Shown one piece after another: positions 25,698-34,693 of a stretch of DNA of 64,000 nucleotides; within the stretch, counting starts at the first letter, position 1, and each line of letters begins with the position of its first letter. The notes below the pieces were generated by a model. It was given only the letters and a program-made list of their open reading frames with translations, did no database searches and was not told where the DNA came from. The DNA is from Tabrizicola caldifontis. Lineage in GTDB: Bacteria; Pseudomonadota; Alphaproteobacteria; Rhodobacterales; Rhodobacteraceae. The position numbers and the translations under genes are program-made. The stretch spans positions 62,001-126,000 of the forward strand of contig NZ_SIJH01000014.1 of the NCBI RefSeq assembly GCF_004762095.1, written 5' to 3'.

Positions 25698-27547
25698 TCT
25701 GCCGCTTCCGCCTGATCTTCCGTACCGATGAACCCGCCCGACTGGCGTTTCCAGTAGCGGGCGTAGAGGCCGTTCTTCGCCAGAAGCGCCTCGTGGCTGC
25801 CTTCCTCGACAATGCGGCCACGGTCAAGCACGATGATGCGATCCATTGCCGCGATGGTGGACAGCCGGTGCGCGATGGCAAGCACCGTTTTGCCCTGCAT
25901 CACCCGGCCAAGCGCCTCCTGGATCGAGGCCTCGACTTCCGAGTCCAGCGCCGAGGTTGCCTCGTCCAGCACCAGGATCGGCGCGTCCTTCAGGAAGGCG
26001 CGGGCCAGCGCGATGCGCTGGCGCTGCCCGCCGGACAGTTTGACCCCGCGTTCGCCAAGGAAGGCGTCATAGCCCTTGCGGCCCTGGTGATCGACCATCC
26101 CGGCGATGAATTCGTGCGCCTCGGCTGCTTTTGCGGCGGCGATGATCTCGGCTTCGGTCGCTTCGGGTCGGCCATAGGCGATGTTGTCGCGGGCGGATCG
26201 GTTGAACATCGCGGTTTCCTGCGTGACCATGCCGATCTGGCGGCGCAGGCTTTCCTGAGTGACGGACCGCAGGTCGTGGCCATCAATGGTGATGCGGCCC
26301 TGTTCGGGGTCGTAAAGCCGCAGAAGCAGAGAAACAAGCGAGGATTTTCCCGCACCCGAGGCGCCCACGATGGCCAGCTTCTCGCCCGCGCGGATGGTCA
26401 GGTCGATGTCCCGCACCCCGCCGCGTTCGCGGCCGTAGGCGAAGGTCACGCCCTCGAACCGGATGTCGCCCCTGACGCGGGGCAGGGGCCGGGCATCCGG
26501 AGCATCGGTCAGTGTGTGCGGCGCGGAAAGGGTGCGCATCCCGTCCTCGACCTCGCCGACCGAGGTGTAGATCGACATCAGCGTGAAGCTGACCCAGCCC
26601 GACATCTGTGCAATGCGCAACGCAATGGCCCCAGCGGCGGCGATGTCGCCGGCCGTGGCCTGCCCCTGCTGCCACAGCATGACGGTGCCCCCGATCAGCA
26701 GCACCGGCAACACCCCGGCCAGCAGCATGAGGCTGAACCGGAACCAGGTCGAGATGACGCCGAATTCCAGGCTGCGTTCGCGGAAGACCTCCATCGCGTC
26801 CAGCGCCACGCGGTCCTCGAAGGCGGCATGCGCGAACAGCTTCACAGTCTTGATGTTGGTGATCGTGTCCACGACCTGACCCGAAACCATGGCACGGGAG
26901 GAAGCGCGGGCGGCCGAGTTCTTCCTGACCATGGGCAGGAAGAAGCGGATCAGCAGGATATAGGCAACCAGCCAGACCATCAGCGCGATGGCGGCCTTGT
27001 AATCGACGGCGACCAGGAAGGCGACCGAACCGATGACCGAGGCCAGCGCGAAGCAGACGGTGTTGATGACTTCGGTCGCGACATCAGTGACGGCACGGGC
27101 GGCCTGCATCTGCTTTTGCGCGATGCGGCCGGCAAAGTCGTTGTCGAAGAAGGTGACGGACTGGCCCAGCGTCCAGCGATGCAGGCGGGACAGTACCAAC
27201 GGCATCACGTTCGGCCCGATGACGATCGAGTTCGAGGCCGAGGAGACGGCGAAGGCCAATGGTCTGAGGACCAGGTAGAAGGCGAGGAACCACAGCACCA
27301 GGTGCCAGTGTGCGGCAAAGAAATCGGCAGGGCCGGAGTTCACCGCGGCATCGATCACCCAGCCGAGGATCAGCGCGCTGACCACCTCGGTCACTCCGGC
27401 CAGAGAGGACAGCAGGCCCGCCAGCACCAGCATTGGCCAGGATCCCGCCAGCGACCAGCGCATGAAAGCGCCAAGGCGCTGCGGCGGGGGGCCGTCGGCG
27501 GGGCGGAAGGCGTCGATCAGGGAGCCGAGGCTTCGAAGCGCGCTCAT
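25694..27547 (-). CDS. ABC exporter, fused membrane and ATPase domains (downstream half of a tandem pair)
   Basis: This 617-residue protein has a six-helix ABC transporter type 1 membrane domain (about residues 30-330) and an ATPase domain with Walker A GASGAGKSSL, Q-loop region, signature LSGGQRQRIALARAF, Walker B ILVLDEATSALD and H-loop IAHRLSTIA. It belongs to the MsbA/multidrug/lipid exporter class. A paralogue lies 113 bases upstream on the same strand, suggesting a heterodimer or two related exporters. It overlaps the RNA methyltransferase start. The substrate is unknown. Confidence 0.9.
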   Translation of the reverse strand: MSALRSLGSLIDAFRPADGPPPQRLGAFMRWSLAGSWPMLVLAGLLSSLAGVTEVVSALILGWVIDAAVNSGPADFFAAHWHLVLWFLAFYLVLRPLAFAVSSASNSIVIGPNVMPLVLSRLHRWTLGQSVTFFDNDFAGRIAQKQMQAARAVTDVATEVINTVCFALASVIGSVAFLVAVDYKAAIALMVWLVAYILLIRFFLPMVRKNSAARASSRAMVSGQVVDTITNIKTVKLFAHAAFEDRVALDAMEVFRERSLEFGVISTWFRFSLMLLAGVLPVLLIGGTVMLWQQGQATAGDIAAAGAIALRIAQMSGWVSFTLMSIYTSVGEVEDGMRTLSAPHTLTDAPDARPLPRVRGDIRFEGVTFAYGRERGGVRDIDLTIRAGEKLAIVGASGAGKSSLVSLLLRLYDPEQGRITIDGHDLRSVTQESLRRQIGMVTQETAMFNRSARDNIAYGRPEATEAEIIAAAKAAEAHEFIAGMVDHQGRKGYDAFLGERGVKLSGGQRQRIALARAFLKDAPILVLDEATSALDSEVEASIQEALGRVMQGKTVLAIAHRLSTIAAMDRIIVLDRGRIVEEGSHEALLAKNGLYARYWKRQSGGFIGTEDQAEAAE

Positions 27548-27660
27548 GGGCGAGACGTAGGCCCGTCAGCCACAAAGGGCAAGGGTCGCCTGGTCGTGCG
27601 ACTTCGTCTCCTCATCGGGACGGCGCGCAAGGAGTGACGAAGCCATCGACGAGCAGAATC

Positions 27661-29508
27661 CTATCCCGCCGCGTTTTCCTCCAGCCCGATGAAGCCGCCG
27701 GACTGCCGCGCCCAGAAGCGGGCATAGAGACCGCCCTTGCGCAGAAGGTCTGAATGGTGGCCGTCCTCGACCACCCGGCCGTCCTCCAGCACCACGATCC
27801 GGTCCATCGCGGCGATGGTGGACAGGCGGTGCGCGATTGCGATGACCGTCTTGCCCTGCATCACCCCGTAAAGCGCGCCCTGGATTGCGGCCTCGGCCTC
27901 GCTGTCCAGGGCCGAGGTCGCCTCGTCAAGGATCAGGATCGGCGCGTCCTTCAGGATCACCCGCGCGATGGCGATGCGCTGGCGCTGCCCGCCGGAGAGC
28001 TTGACCCCCCGTTCGCCAACATGGGCGTCATAGCCGCGGCGGCCCTGCGGATCCTCAAGCGTCAGGATGAAGTCATGCGCCTCGGCCTGTTTCGCGGCGG
28101 CGATCATCATCTCTTCGGTCGCGTCGGGGCGGCCGTAGAGGATGTTGTCGCGCACCGACCGGTGCAGAAGCGAGGAATCCTGCTGAACCATGCCGATCTG
28201 GCGGCGCAGGCTCTCCTGTGTGACATCGGCGATGTTTTGCCCGTCGATCAGGTTCGCGCCCGATTCGGTGTCGTAGAAGCGCAGCATCAGCTTGACCAGC
28301 GTCGATTTCCCAGCGCCCGAGCGGCCGACGACGCCGATCTTCTCTCCCGGCCGGATGGTCAGCGTGACATCGCGCAGCCCCCCGAAGCCGCGGCCGTAGT
28401 GGTGGCTGACGCCCTTGATCTCGATGAGACCCTTCTCGAAACGCAGTGCGGGGGCGCCGGGCCGGTCCACCAGGGCGATCGGCTGGGCGATGGTCTGCAT
28501 GCCCTCGGCCAGGGTGCCGAGGTTCTGCGCCAGGTTGGTCGAGGCCCACATGATCCAGTAGGTCATCGAGTTGATGCGCAGCACCAGCGCCAGCGCCGCC
28601 GCGACCACGCCGACCGTTGCCGTGCCCTGCACCCAGAACCAGACCGCCAGCCCACCGACCCCCAGAATCAGAAGCCCGTTCAGGAAGGTCAGCGCCATGT
28701 CCATCCGGGTGACGATGCGCATTTCCGTCTGGAAGGTCTTGCGCGCGCGCTCGATGGCCTCCTTCGCGTAGTCCAGTTCCTGATCCTGATTGGCGAAAAG
28801 CTTCACCGAATGGATGTTGGTATAGCTGTCCACCACCCGCCCCGTGACCGCGCTGCGCGCCTCGGACGAGACGGTGGCGGCGGGCCCGGCGCGGCGGATC
28901 GTCCAGCGCATCAGAAGCACATAGCCGGCGAACCACAGAAGCAGCGGAACCATCAGCCGGGGATCGGCCTCGGCCAGCATCAGCAGCGCGCCGACAAAGG
29001 TGGCAGCGGCAAAGGCGGCCATGTCGAAGACCTGGAACACCGCTTCTCCTGCGGCCGGGGGGGCCTGCATGATGCGGTTGGCGATGCGGCCGGCGAAATC
29101 GCTTTCGAACCAGCCGACCGGTTGGCGCAGCACATGCCGGTGCGCCCGCCAGCGCATCATGGTGCCGAAGTTGGTCAGGATCGTGTTGTGCAAGAGGCTG
29201 ACCGAGCCCCCGGCGACCAGCGGTCGCAGGATCAGCACCACCAGCGCGACCAGCAGCAGTTCGGACCAGTGCGCGGCCAGAAAATCGGCCGGGGACTGGC
29301 CGGCCATCTGGTCCACCAGGCGGCCCAGATACCAGATCATCCCCACTTCCAGCACGGCATTGCCGACCGAGAACAGCCCGGCAAAGGCGAATACACCGCG
29401 GAAGGCGCGGACATAATCCTTCAGGAAGGGCCAGAGCCGCCGGGGCGGATTGTCGGTCTCCGCATAGTGTTGATACGGATCGACGAGGTTTTCGAAGAAG
29501 TGGAACAT
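27661..29508 (-). CDS. ABC exporter, fused membrane and ATPase domains (upstream half of a tandem pair)
   Basis: The 615-residue product (ATG 29508, MFHFFENLVDPYQHYAETD) has the type 1 ABC membrane domain followed by an ATPase domain: Walker A GRSGAGKSTLV, signature LSGGQRQRIAIARVI, Walker B ILILDEATSALDS, and switch His in IAHRLSTIA. A GTG start 20 codons upstream (29568) is possible, and neither start has a convincing ribosome-binding site. Both ATPase sites of this pair look canonical, unlike many heterodimeric exporters where one site is degenerate. Function as two homodimers is therefore equally possible. Confidence 0.88.
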   Translation of the reverse strand: MFHFFENLVDPYQHYAETDNPPRRLWPFLKDYVRAFRGVFAFAGLFSVGNAVLEVGMIWYLGRLVDQMAGQSPADFLAAHWSELLLVALVVLILRPLVAGGSVSLLHNTILTNFGTMMRWRAHRHVLRQPVGWFESDFAGRIANRIMQAPPAAGEAVFQVFDMAAFAAATFVGALLMLAEADPRLMVPLLLWFAGYVLLMRWTIRRAGPAATVSSEARSAVTGRVVDSYTNIHSVKLFANQDQELDYAKEAIERARKTFQTEMRIVTRMDMALTFLNGLLILGVGGLAVWFWVQGTATVGVVAAALALVLRINSMTYWIMWASTNLAQNLGTLAEGMQTIAQPIALVDRPGAPALRFEKGLIEIKGVSHHYGRGFGGLRDVTLTIRPGEKIGVVGRSGAGKSTLVKLMLRFYDTESGANLIDGQNIADVTQESLRRQIGMVQQDSSLLHRSVRDNILYGRPDATEEMMIAAAKQAEAHDFILTLEDPQGRRGYDAHVGERGVKLSGGQRQRIAIARVILKDAPILILDEATSALDSEAEAAIQGALYGVMQGKTVIAIAHRLSTIAAMDRIVVLEDGRVVEDGHHSDLLRKGGLYARFWARQSGGFIGLEENAAG

Positions 29509-29670
29509 TGTGGGGGAACCCGGCAGAAAGTGCAGCGATGGAATGATGCGGGGCCGGAACGCGACCACCGCGACGGGATCGGTCGACTCAGCCGAGGCGA
29601 GGCGTAATCCCGTGTTCCATGCCGGTCTCCTTCTCGGGCTGCGATCTGGTAGCCCAAGCGGGTCGCATTG

Positions 29671-30819
29671 TCACGCCCCTTTCAGCAGCTCCTCGCGGCT
29701 GGCGGTCAGGCCGGATGCCAGCCAGCGCGCCTCCAGTTCCTTCAGCCGGGCGCCCAGTGCCGCGCCTTGCAGGGCGGGAATCAGGTCGGCGGCGGTGACC
29801 GGAAAGGTCGCTGCCGCCCCGCGGGCGACCTCTGCCTGCCAGCCGGGGGGGAGAGGGGTGCCAAGGCAGGCTGCGCGGGCAAGTACCGCGTCGGCGGCCA
29901 GGTCCGCCCCGAGCTTCCAGCCCAGAACGGCGGGATCGGCTGCCGCGCCGATGGCGTTTCGCAGCGCGTCCAGATTGCGGGCCTCTGCCCGCGACAGACG
30001 AAGTGCCGCTGCGGGGTTCTCGCCGCCCAGAACAGCCAGCCGCCGCAACCAGCGCGGAGCGACGGCGGCATCAAAGTGGACCAGCGGTGCCAGCGCGCGC
30101 GGGTCAGCCCCGGGCAGGACGACCCGCAATACACCTGCCTGCGCCATGGCTGCCACGGCGGGCGCGGGATCACGCGCGGCAAGCAGCTTGCGCAGTTCGG
30201 CCGTGATGCGTTCGCGTGAAATCGCCCCCAATCCTGCGGACAGGGCCGCGCAGGCGGCCAGACCCTCTGGATCCAGGCCCTGATCGGGATCACCGTAGCA
30301 GGCATGAAAACGGAAGAAGCGCAAGATGCGCAGGTAGTCCTCGCGGATGCGGGTTGCCGCATCGCCGACGAACCGCACACGGCGCGCCAAAAGGTCGGGC
30401 AGGCCGCCCAGCGGGTCGATCACCCGGCCCAGCCGGTCGGCATAAAGCGCGTTCATGGTGAAATCGCGTCGCGCCGCGTCTTCCTCGATTCGCGTCGAAA
30501 AGGCCACTACGGCGCGGCGACCATCGGTTTCGATGTCGCGGCGAAAGGTCGTCACCTCGTGCGGCCGGCCCTCGGCCACGACCGTCACGGTGCCGTGGTC
30601 AACACCAGTGGGCACGACCTTGAAGCCGGCAGCTTCGGCGATTTCCGAGACGGTTGGGGGCGTCGCATCGGTGGCGATGTCCACGTCTGCAACCGGCACC
30701 TGCAGCAGGGCGTTTCGCACGCAGCCCCCGACCAGAAACGCCTGGTGGCCTGCGCCTTCCAGCGCGGCACACAGGGCCTGCGTTCCGGGATGTTCCAGCC
30801 AGTCGCCCGCGACCTTCAT
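29671..30819 (-). CDS. CCA tRNA nucleotidyltransferase / poly(A) polymerase family protein
   Basis: The 382-residue class II nucleotidyltransferase has the head domain with FLVGGCVRNALL and the catalytic DVDIATD acidic pair. HGTVTV and the RRDFTMNALYADRLGRVIDP segment typical of CCA-adding enzymes and poly(A) polymerases follow. The RNA-binding helical region (RILRFFRFHACYG) comes next. Alphaproteobacterial members usually serve as CCA-adding enzymes that repair tRNA 3' ends. The start overlaps the upstream Nudix gene by ATGA. Confidence 0.92.
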   Translation of the reverse strand: MKVAGDWLEHPGTQALCAALEGAGHQAFLVGGCVRNALLQVPVADVDIATDATPPTVSEIAEAAGFKVVPTGVDHGTVTVVAEGRPHEVTTFRRDIETDGRRAVVAFSTRIEEDAARRDFTMNALYADRLGRVIDPLGGLPDLLARRVRFVGDAATRIREDYLRILRFFRFHACYGDPDQGLDPEGLAACAALSAGLGAISRERITAELRKLLAARDPAPAVAAMAQAGVLRVVLPGADPRALAPLVHFDAAVAPRWLRRLAVLGGENPAAALRLSRAEARNLDALRNAIGAAADPAVLGWKLGADLAADAVLARAACLGTPLPPGWQAEVARGAAATFPVTAADLIPALQGAALGARLKELEARWLASGLTASREELLKGA

Positions 30820-31415
30820 GCCCGTGCCCGTTCTGCCAACCCTCGCAGGATACGCGCGGTGGCACCCCAGATGTAATAGGGGCCGTAGGGCACGGCGTAA
30901 TAGCGGCGCCAGACCCCCATCCAGCGGCGACGCTCGATGGCATATCGGGCTGGCGTCAGGACATGGTCGAGAGGAACCGTGAAGATTTCATCCACCTCGC
31001 CGTCCTCGGGCACGGGGTCGAAGGTGCCATGGATCAGGCCGACGAAGGGGGTGACGGCAAAGCCGGTGACTGTTTCGTGGACCGGCAGGGAGCCAAGGAT
31101 CTCGACACGGGTCGGGTCGAGGCCGATCTCCTCGTGCGTCTCTCGCAGGGCTGCGGCCTGTGGGCCGTCGTCCGAGGCATCCACCTTGCCGCCGGGAAAC
31201 GCGATCTGGCCGGGGTGATGCTTCAGCCGCGATGACCGCTTTGTCAGTATGACCCCGGCACCTTCGGGTTTCAGCCAGATCGGCACCAGAACCGCAGCCG
31301 GGCGCAGAGGCCGGTCCGGCGACGGACGGAGTCCGGGATTCAGATCGAAATCCGAGGACGGCCCAGCCTGGCGCGACAGGGCATCGCGCAGCCGGGCCTC
31401 GACCGGATCGGTCAT
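30816..31415 (-). CDS. CoA pyrophosphatase-type Nudix hydrolase (NudL/NUDT7-like)
   Basis: The 199-residue product carries the NudL-specific UPF0035 signature LTKRSSRLKHHPGQIAFPGGKVD merging into a Nudix box (ALRETHEEIGL). Members split CoA or CoA derivatives into 3',5'-ADP and phosphopantetheine. The ATG at 31415 overlaps the hslO stop (ATGA) and the 3' end overlaps the CCA enzyme start, so hslO-nudix-cca forms a tightly coupled operon. The motifs are intact, so activity is expected. Confidence 0.92.
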   Translation of the reverse strand: MTDPVEARLRDALSRQAGPSSDFDLNPGLRPSPDRPLRPAAVLVPIWLKPEGAGVILTKRSSRLKHHPGQIAFPGGKVDASDDGPQAAALRETHEEIGLDPTRVEILGSLPVHETVTGFAVTPFVGLIHGTFDPVPEDGEVDEIFTVPLDHVLTPARYAIERRRWMGVWRRYYAVPYGPYYIWGATARILRGLAERARA

Positions 31416-32398
31416 TCCGGCTTGACCGCTTCGAACCCGAGGGTCTTGGGGTCCAGCTCGTAATGCGCACCGCAGAACTGGCAGTCGGCGGTCACGACGC
31501 CCGCCTCGGTCGTCATCTTCGCGATGTCCTTCTGGCTGTAGATCGACATAGTGTTGCGGACCTTTTCCTCGCTGCAAGAGCAGCCGAAGCGCACCGGCTG
31601 GGCGTCGAACACCCGCGGGCCTTCCTGGTGAAACAGCCGCACCAGCAAGTCGGTAGGCGTGACCGAGGGACCGATCATTTCCAGTTCCTCGACGGTGTCG
31701 AGCAGCATGTTCGCGCGGTTCCAGTCGTCGGATGCCTCTCCGCCCAGGATGTCGGCATGGGTCAGAAGCCCGCCCTCGCCGCTGCCCTGCTCGGCGGCGA
31801 CACCGCCCGTCGCGGGCATGTGCTGCAGCATCACGCCGCCCGCCCGCCAGCGCAGGGGACGCCCGGGTTCGGCGCTTTCGCCGAAGGCCAGCGCAAATCG
31901 GGTCGGGATCTGTTCGGACTGGGCGAAATAGGTTTCGGCGCAGGCCGAAAGGCTGCCACCGGCAATGGGCGTGAAGCCCTGATAGGGCAGCATGCCTTCG
32001 CCCTGATCAAGCATCACGGCAAAGTAGCCTTCGCCAATCTGGCTGAACGGGTCGGCATGGGGATCAAGCCGGTCGGCATCATAACTGGCATAGGCGCGGA
32101 TGCGGGCAGGCTGGCCGTCCTCGGTCGGGCCGTAATAGTCGGTCGCGATCAGCCGGGCCGGGCCATTGCCGCGGACCTGAAGGGAAAGTTTCCAGCGCAG
32201 CTTGATGGTCTGGCCGATCAGCGCCGTCAGAAGCGCGGTCTCGGCCACCAGTGCCTCGATGACGGAAGGATAGGCGTGCTGTTTCAGCACCTGGTCCAGC
32301 ACCCCGTCCAGCCGCGCGACGCGACCGCGGATGCCCGAGGCGTCCAGTTGGAATGGCAGGACGGTATCGTCCCAGGCGATCTGTGAACCGGTAGACAT
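31412..32398 (-). CDS. hslO: Redox-regulated chaperone Hsp33
   Basis: The 328-residue Hsp33 holdase has the conserved core (LPFQLDASGIRGRVARLD, then PYQGFTPI) and the C-terminal zinc switch with CxC (FGCSCSEEKV) and CxxC (DCQFCGAHYELD). Oxidation of these Cys releases zinc and turns on chaperone activity under oxidative stress. An AGGAAA element precedes the start. It heads the operon with the CoA-pyrophosphatase and CCA enzyme genes and is divergent from a second Nudix gene. Confidence 0.95.
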   Translation of the reverse strand: MSTGSQIAWDDTVLPFQLDASGIRGRVARLDGVLDQVLKQHAYPSVIEALVAETALLTALIGQTIKLRWKLSLQVRGNGPARLIATDYYGPTEDGQPARIRAYASYDADRLDPHADPFSQIGEGYFAVMLDQGEGMLPYQGFTPIAGGSLSACAETYFAQSEQIPTRFALAFGESAEPGRPLRWRAGGVMLQHMPATGGVAAEQGSGEGGLLTHADILGGEASDDWNRANMLLDTVEELEMIGPSVTPTDLLVRLFHQEGPRVFDAQPVRFGCSCSEEKVRNTMSIYSQKDIAKMTTEAGVVTADCQFCGAHYELDPKTLGFEAVKPE

Positions 32399-32477
32399 GG
32401 GGGGTTTCCTGAAACTGCCAGTGTTGGCATATCGCGCCTATATAGGCAGCACAACCGACGGTCCAAGGGGGATGCGC

Positions 32478-32915
32478 ATGATCAGACGCCATGGCGAGCC
32501 GGTGAAACCGGGGCAGGGCTACATCCGCAGGCCTGGCGTCTATGCGATCCTTCTGCGGGGCGACCATATCCTGACCACCCACCAGGCCGAGCCGGTGCCA
32601 GAATTCCAGCTGCCCGGCGGCGGTATCGACCCCGGCGAACAGCCGATCCCGGCCCTGCACCGCGAAGTGCTCGAAGAAACCGGATGGCGGATCGCCGTCT
32701 TCCGGCGGCTGGGGGCATTCCGCCGGTTCACCTACATGCCGGAATACGACCTTTGGGCGGAAAAGGTCTGCACCGTCTATCTGGCGCGTCCGGTCCGCCC
32801 CCTTGGTCCGCCGTCCGAGCCGGGCCATGCCGCGATCTGGCTGCCGGTGGAAGAGGCGTTGGTGCGGCTCGGCAATGCAGGCGACCGGGCAATGCTGGCC
32901 GATGCGCTAGCCTAG
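32478..32915 (+). CDS. Nudix hydrolase
   Basis: The 145-residue product has a complete Nudix box (GGGIDPGEQPIPALHREVLEETGW). ATG 32478 is preferred to ATG 32472 because the AAGGGGG element ends right next to 32472 but sits six bases from 32478. The protein lacks further domains, and its substrate is unknown. It is the third Nudix gene in this window. Its 3' end overlaps the convergent receiver/phosphatase gene by nine bases. Confidence 0.88.
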   Translation: MIRRHGEPVKPGQGYIRRPGVYAILLRGDHILTTHQAEPVPEFQLPGGGIDPGEQPIPALHREVLEETGWRIAVFRRLGAFRRFTYMPEYDLWAEKVCTVYLARPVRPLGPPSEPGHAAIWLPVEEALVRLGNAGDRAMLADALA

Positions 32916-34178
32916 GTCCAGCACGACGCCGGACACGTCGTCGGCAAAACTTTCGCTGCCCGATTGCCGCGCCAGATCCCGGATCAGCGCTTCCAGAAGC
33001 TCGGCCCCGCCTAGTCCGGCCGAGGTCTTCAGGCTGGTCTTCAGGCTGGTCGTCAGGCCGTCTTCCCCGAAGTCGCGCCCAGAAGGCAGAGGACATTCGG
33101 TGATGCCATCCGACACCAGGATGAGCCGGTCACCGGGGGTGAACGGGATGTCTTCCCATTCGTATGTCGCGCCGGGAACCAGGCCGATGGGAAGCCCGCC
33201 CCGCCCCAGCCGCTGCACCGCGCCGGATTTGCGCAAAAGCATGGGGTGCGGATGGCCGGCCTGCACAAGGCTGATCTGCTGCGCCACGCGGTCGGCGACG
33301 GCAAAGACCATCGTGAAGTACTGTTCGACCTGAATCTCCTCCAGCATCAGGCGGTTGAACCGTTCGGCCACCGCTTCCGGCGGCAATAGGACATGGGCAC
33401 CCCGCGGCCCTTTCTGGAATGCCAGGTTCTGTTCGGGGGAAGATCCGGTCAGGAATCCGGCAAGGCGGGCCGTCATCATCGCCGAGGCAACACCGTGGCC
33501 GGAGACGTCGATCGAATAGACCGCCACGCGGTCGTCATCGACCCGGAAGCTGCCGACCAGATCGCCCCCCACCCGCCCCGAATTCCGCAAGAGCAGCGAC
33601 GCCCTTGCCCAGCCATAATCCCGCACCCGGTCGCGAACCAGCGTCTGCTGCAACTTCCGCGCTTCGATCAGGTCGCGGTCGAGCGAATCGTAAAGGTCCT
33701 GCAATTCGACAAGGGTTTTCGCGATGACCCGGTTCTTTGCCAGCAGCTCTGCCTGCATGGACAACATCCGCTCTCCCGCGCGAAGTCGGGCGCGAAGTTC
33801 GCTGCTGGCGACGGGCTTGGTCAGGAAGTCGTCGGCCCCGGCCTCAAGGCCATCGGCGATCTCGGCCTTTTCCGACTTGGAGGTCAGAAGCACGAAATAA
33901 CCGTAGTTCTCGCGCCCCAGATCCCGGAACCGGCGGCAGAATTCCAGGCCGGACATGCCCGGCATCATCCAGTCGCTGATGACGATATCCACGCCTTCCG
34001 TGGCGCAGAAATCCAGCGCGGCAAGCGCAGATTCGCGTTCCGTCACCCTGTAGCCCCAGCGTCGCAGCTGCATCGACAGGATGTGCCGCTGCGCCCGGCT
34101 GTCATCGACAATCAGCACATGACGCACCCCGCCCGCGACTGGCGTCATCCGATCGTCTGGCAGCGTGATGGACAGCAC
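32907..34178 (-). CDS. Response regulator with PP2C-type (RsbU/SpoIIE) phosphatase output
   Basis: With a GTG start at 34178 (after AGGAAGGGG) the 423-residue product has an N-terminal receiver: DD pair VLIVDDS, phosphoacceptor Asp69 in VISDWMMPG, Lys121 in FLTKPV. A coiled linker (about 125-185) follows, then a SpoIIE-like Ser/Thr phosphatase (GGDLVGSF, SIDVSGHGVASAM, LVSDGITEC, ending FADDVSGVVLDL). Such proteins dephosphorylate anti-sigma-antagonist proteins in partner-switching systems. No antagonist or anti-sigma gene is nearby. ATG 34148 is an alternative start. A divergent Hpt gene may supply its phosphoryl group. Confidence 0.9.
   Translation of the reverse strand: MLSITLPDDRMTPVAGGVRHVLIVDDSRAQRHILSMQLRRWGYRVTERESALAALDFCATEGVDIVISDWMMPGMSGLEFCRRFRDLGRENYGYFVLLTSKSEKAEIADGLEAGADDFLTKPVASSELRARLRAGERMLSMQAELLAKNRVIAKTLVELQDLYDSLDRDLIEARKLQQTLVRDRVRDYGWARASLLLRNSGRVGGDLVGSFRVDDDRVAVYSIDVSGHGVASAMMTARLAGFLTGSSPEQNLAFQKGPRGAHVLLPPEAVAERFNRLMLEEIQVEQYFTMVFAVADRVAQQISLVQAGHPHPMLLRKSGAVQRLGRGGLPIGLVPGATYEWEDIPFTPGDRLILVSDGITECPLPSGRDFGEDGLTTSLKTSLKTSAGLGGAELLEALIRDLARQSGSESFADDVSGVVLDLG
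33025..33060 (-). repeat. Three-unit 12-bp tandem repeat inside the phosphatase gene
   Basis: On the plus strand the unit GTCTTCAGGCTG occurs twice exactly (33025-33036, 33037-33048) and a third time with two mismatches (33049-33060). It encodes a repeated S-L-K-T stretch (TTSLKTSLKTSAG) in a loop of the PP2C domain. Copy change would add or remove four residues without a frameshift. Confidence 0.8.
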
Positions 34179-34342
34179 CGGCAACCCCTTCCTGACCGAA
34201 GGTCCAGTCTGGCCTTGCCTGTTTAACACTGGGTGAACGGTAAAATTGCAGGCGATTGCCACAGCCCTGTCGACTTCGGGCCCATCAAATGCTGGGTTCG
34301 CCACTTCACGCTGCTTGCGTGGACATCAGGGGGACTGCCGAC

Positions 34343-34690
34343 ATGATCGACTGGAAGCGGATAGAGGAACTGCGCTGCGAAATCGGCGTTGGCGGTCTTG
34401 CCGAGGTGGCCGACATGTTCCTGGAAGAGGCCGAGCAGGCCGTCCGCGCCCTGTCTGCCGGCCCCGCACCAGGCGAGTTGGAAGCGCATCTGCATTTCCT
34501 GAAAGGCAGCGCACTGAACCTCGGGCTCAGCGATCTTGCCGCGATCTGCCAGGACGGCGAACGCAAGGCCGCCGCGGGATACGGGGCGCTGGTCGATCTG
34601 GCGCAGGTGCTGAGGGTCTATCGCGCCTCGCGCGCGCAGCTGGTTGCAGGCTTGCAGGGTGGGGCGGTGTCTGAAGGCACGGCGGCCTGA
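34343..34690 (+). CDS. Hpt-domain phosphotransfer protein
   Basis: The 115-residue product is a single Hpt four-helix bundle. The phosphoacceptor is probably His51 in the HFLKGSALNLGL motif (consensus HxLKGS). An AGGGGG element precedes ATG 34343. It has no kinase domain, so it must shuttle phosphate between other proteins. It is divergent from the receiver/PP2C gene (164 bases between starts), the obvious candidate partner. It converges on ilvA with a 3-base gap. Confidence 0.87.
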   Translation: MIDWKRIEELRCEIGVGGLAEVADMFLEEAEQAVRALSAGPAPGELEAHLHFLKGSALNLGLSDLAAICQDGERKAAAGYGALVDLAQVLRVYRASRAQLVAGLQGGAVSEGTAA

Positions 34691-34693
34691 AGG

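Noticed and set aside
25793-27637. 614-codon plus-strand frame opposite the ABC exporter
   Set aside because: Antisense artefact of a well-supported ABC protein; the same applies to the frame opposite the second exporter (27754-29607).
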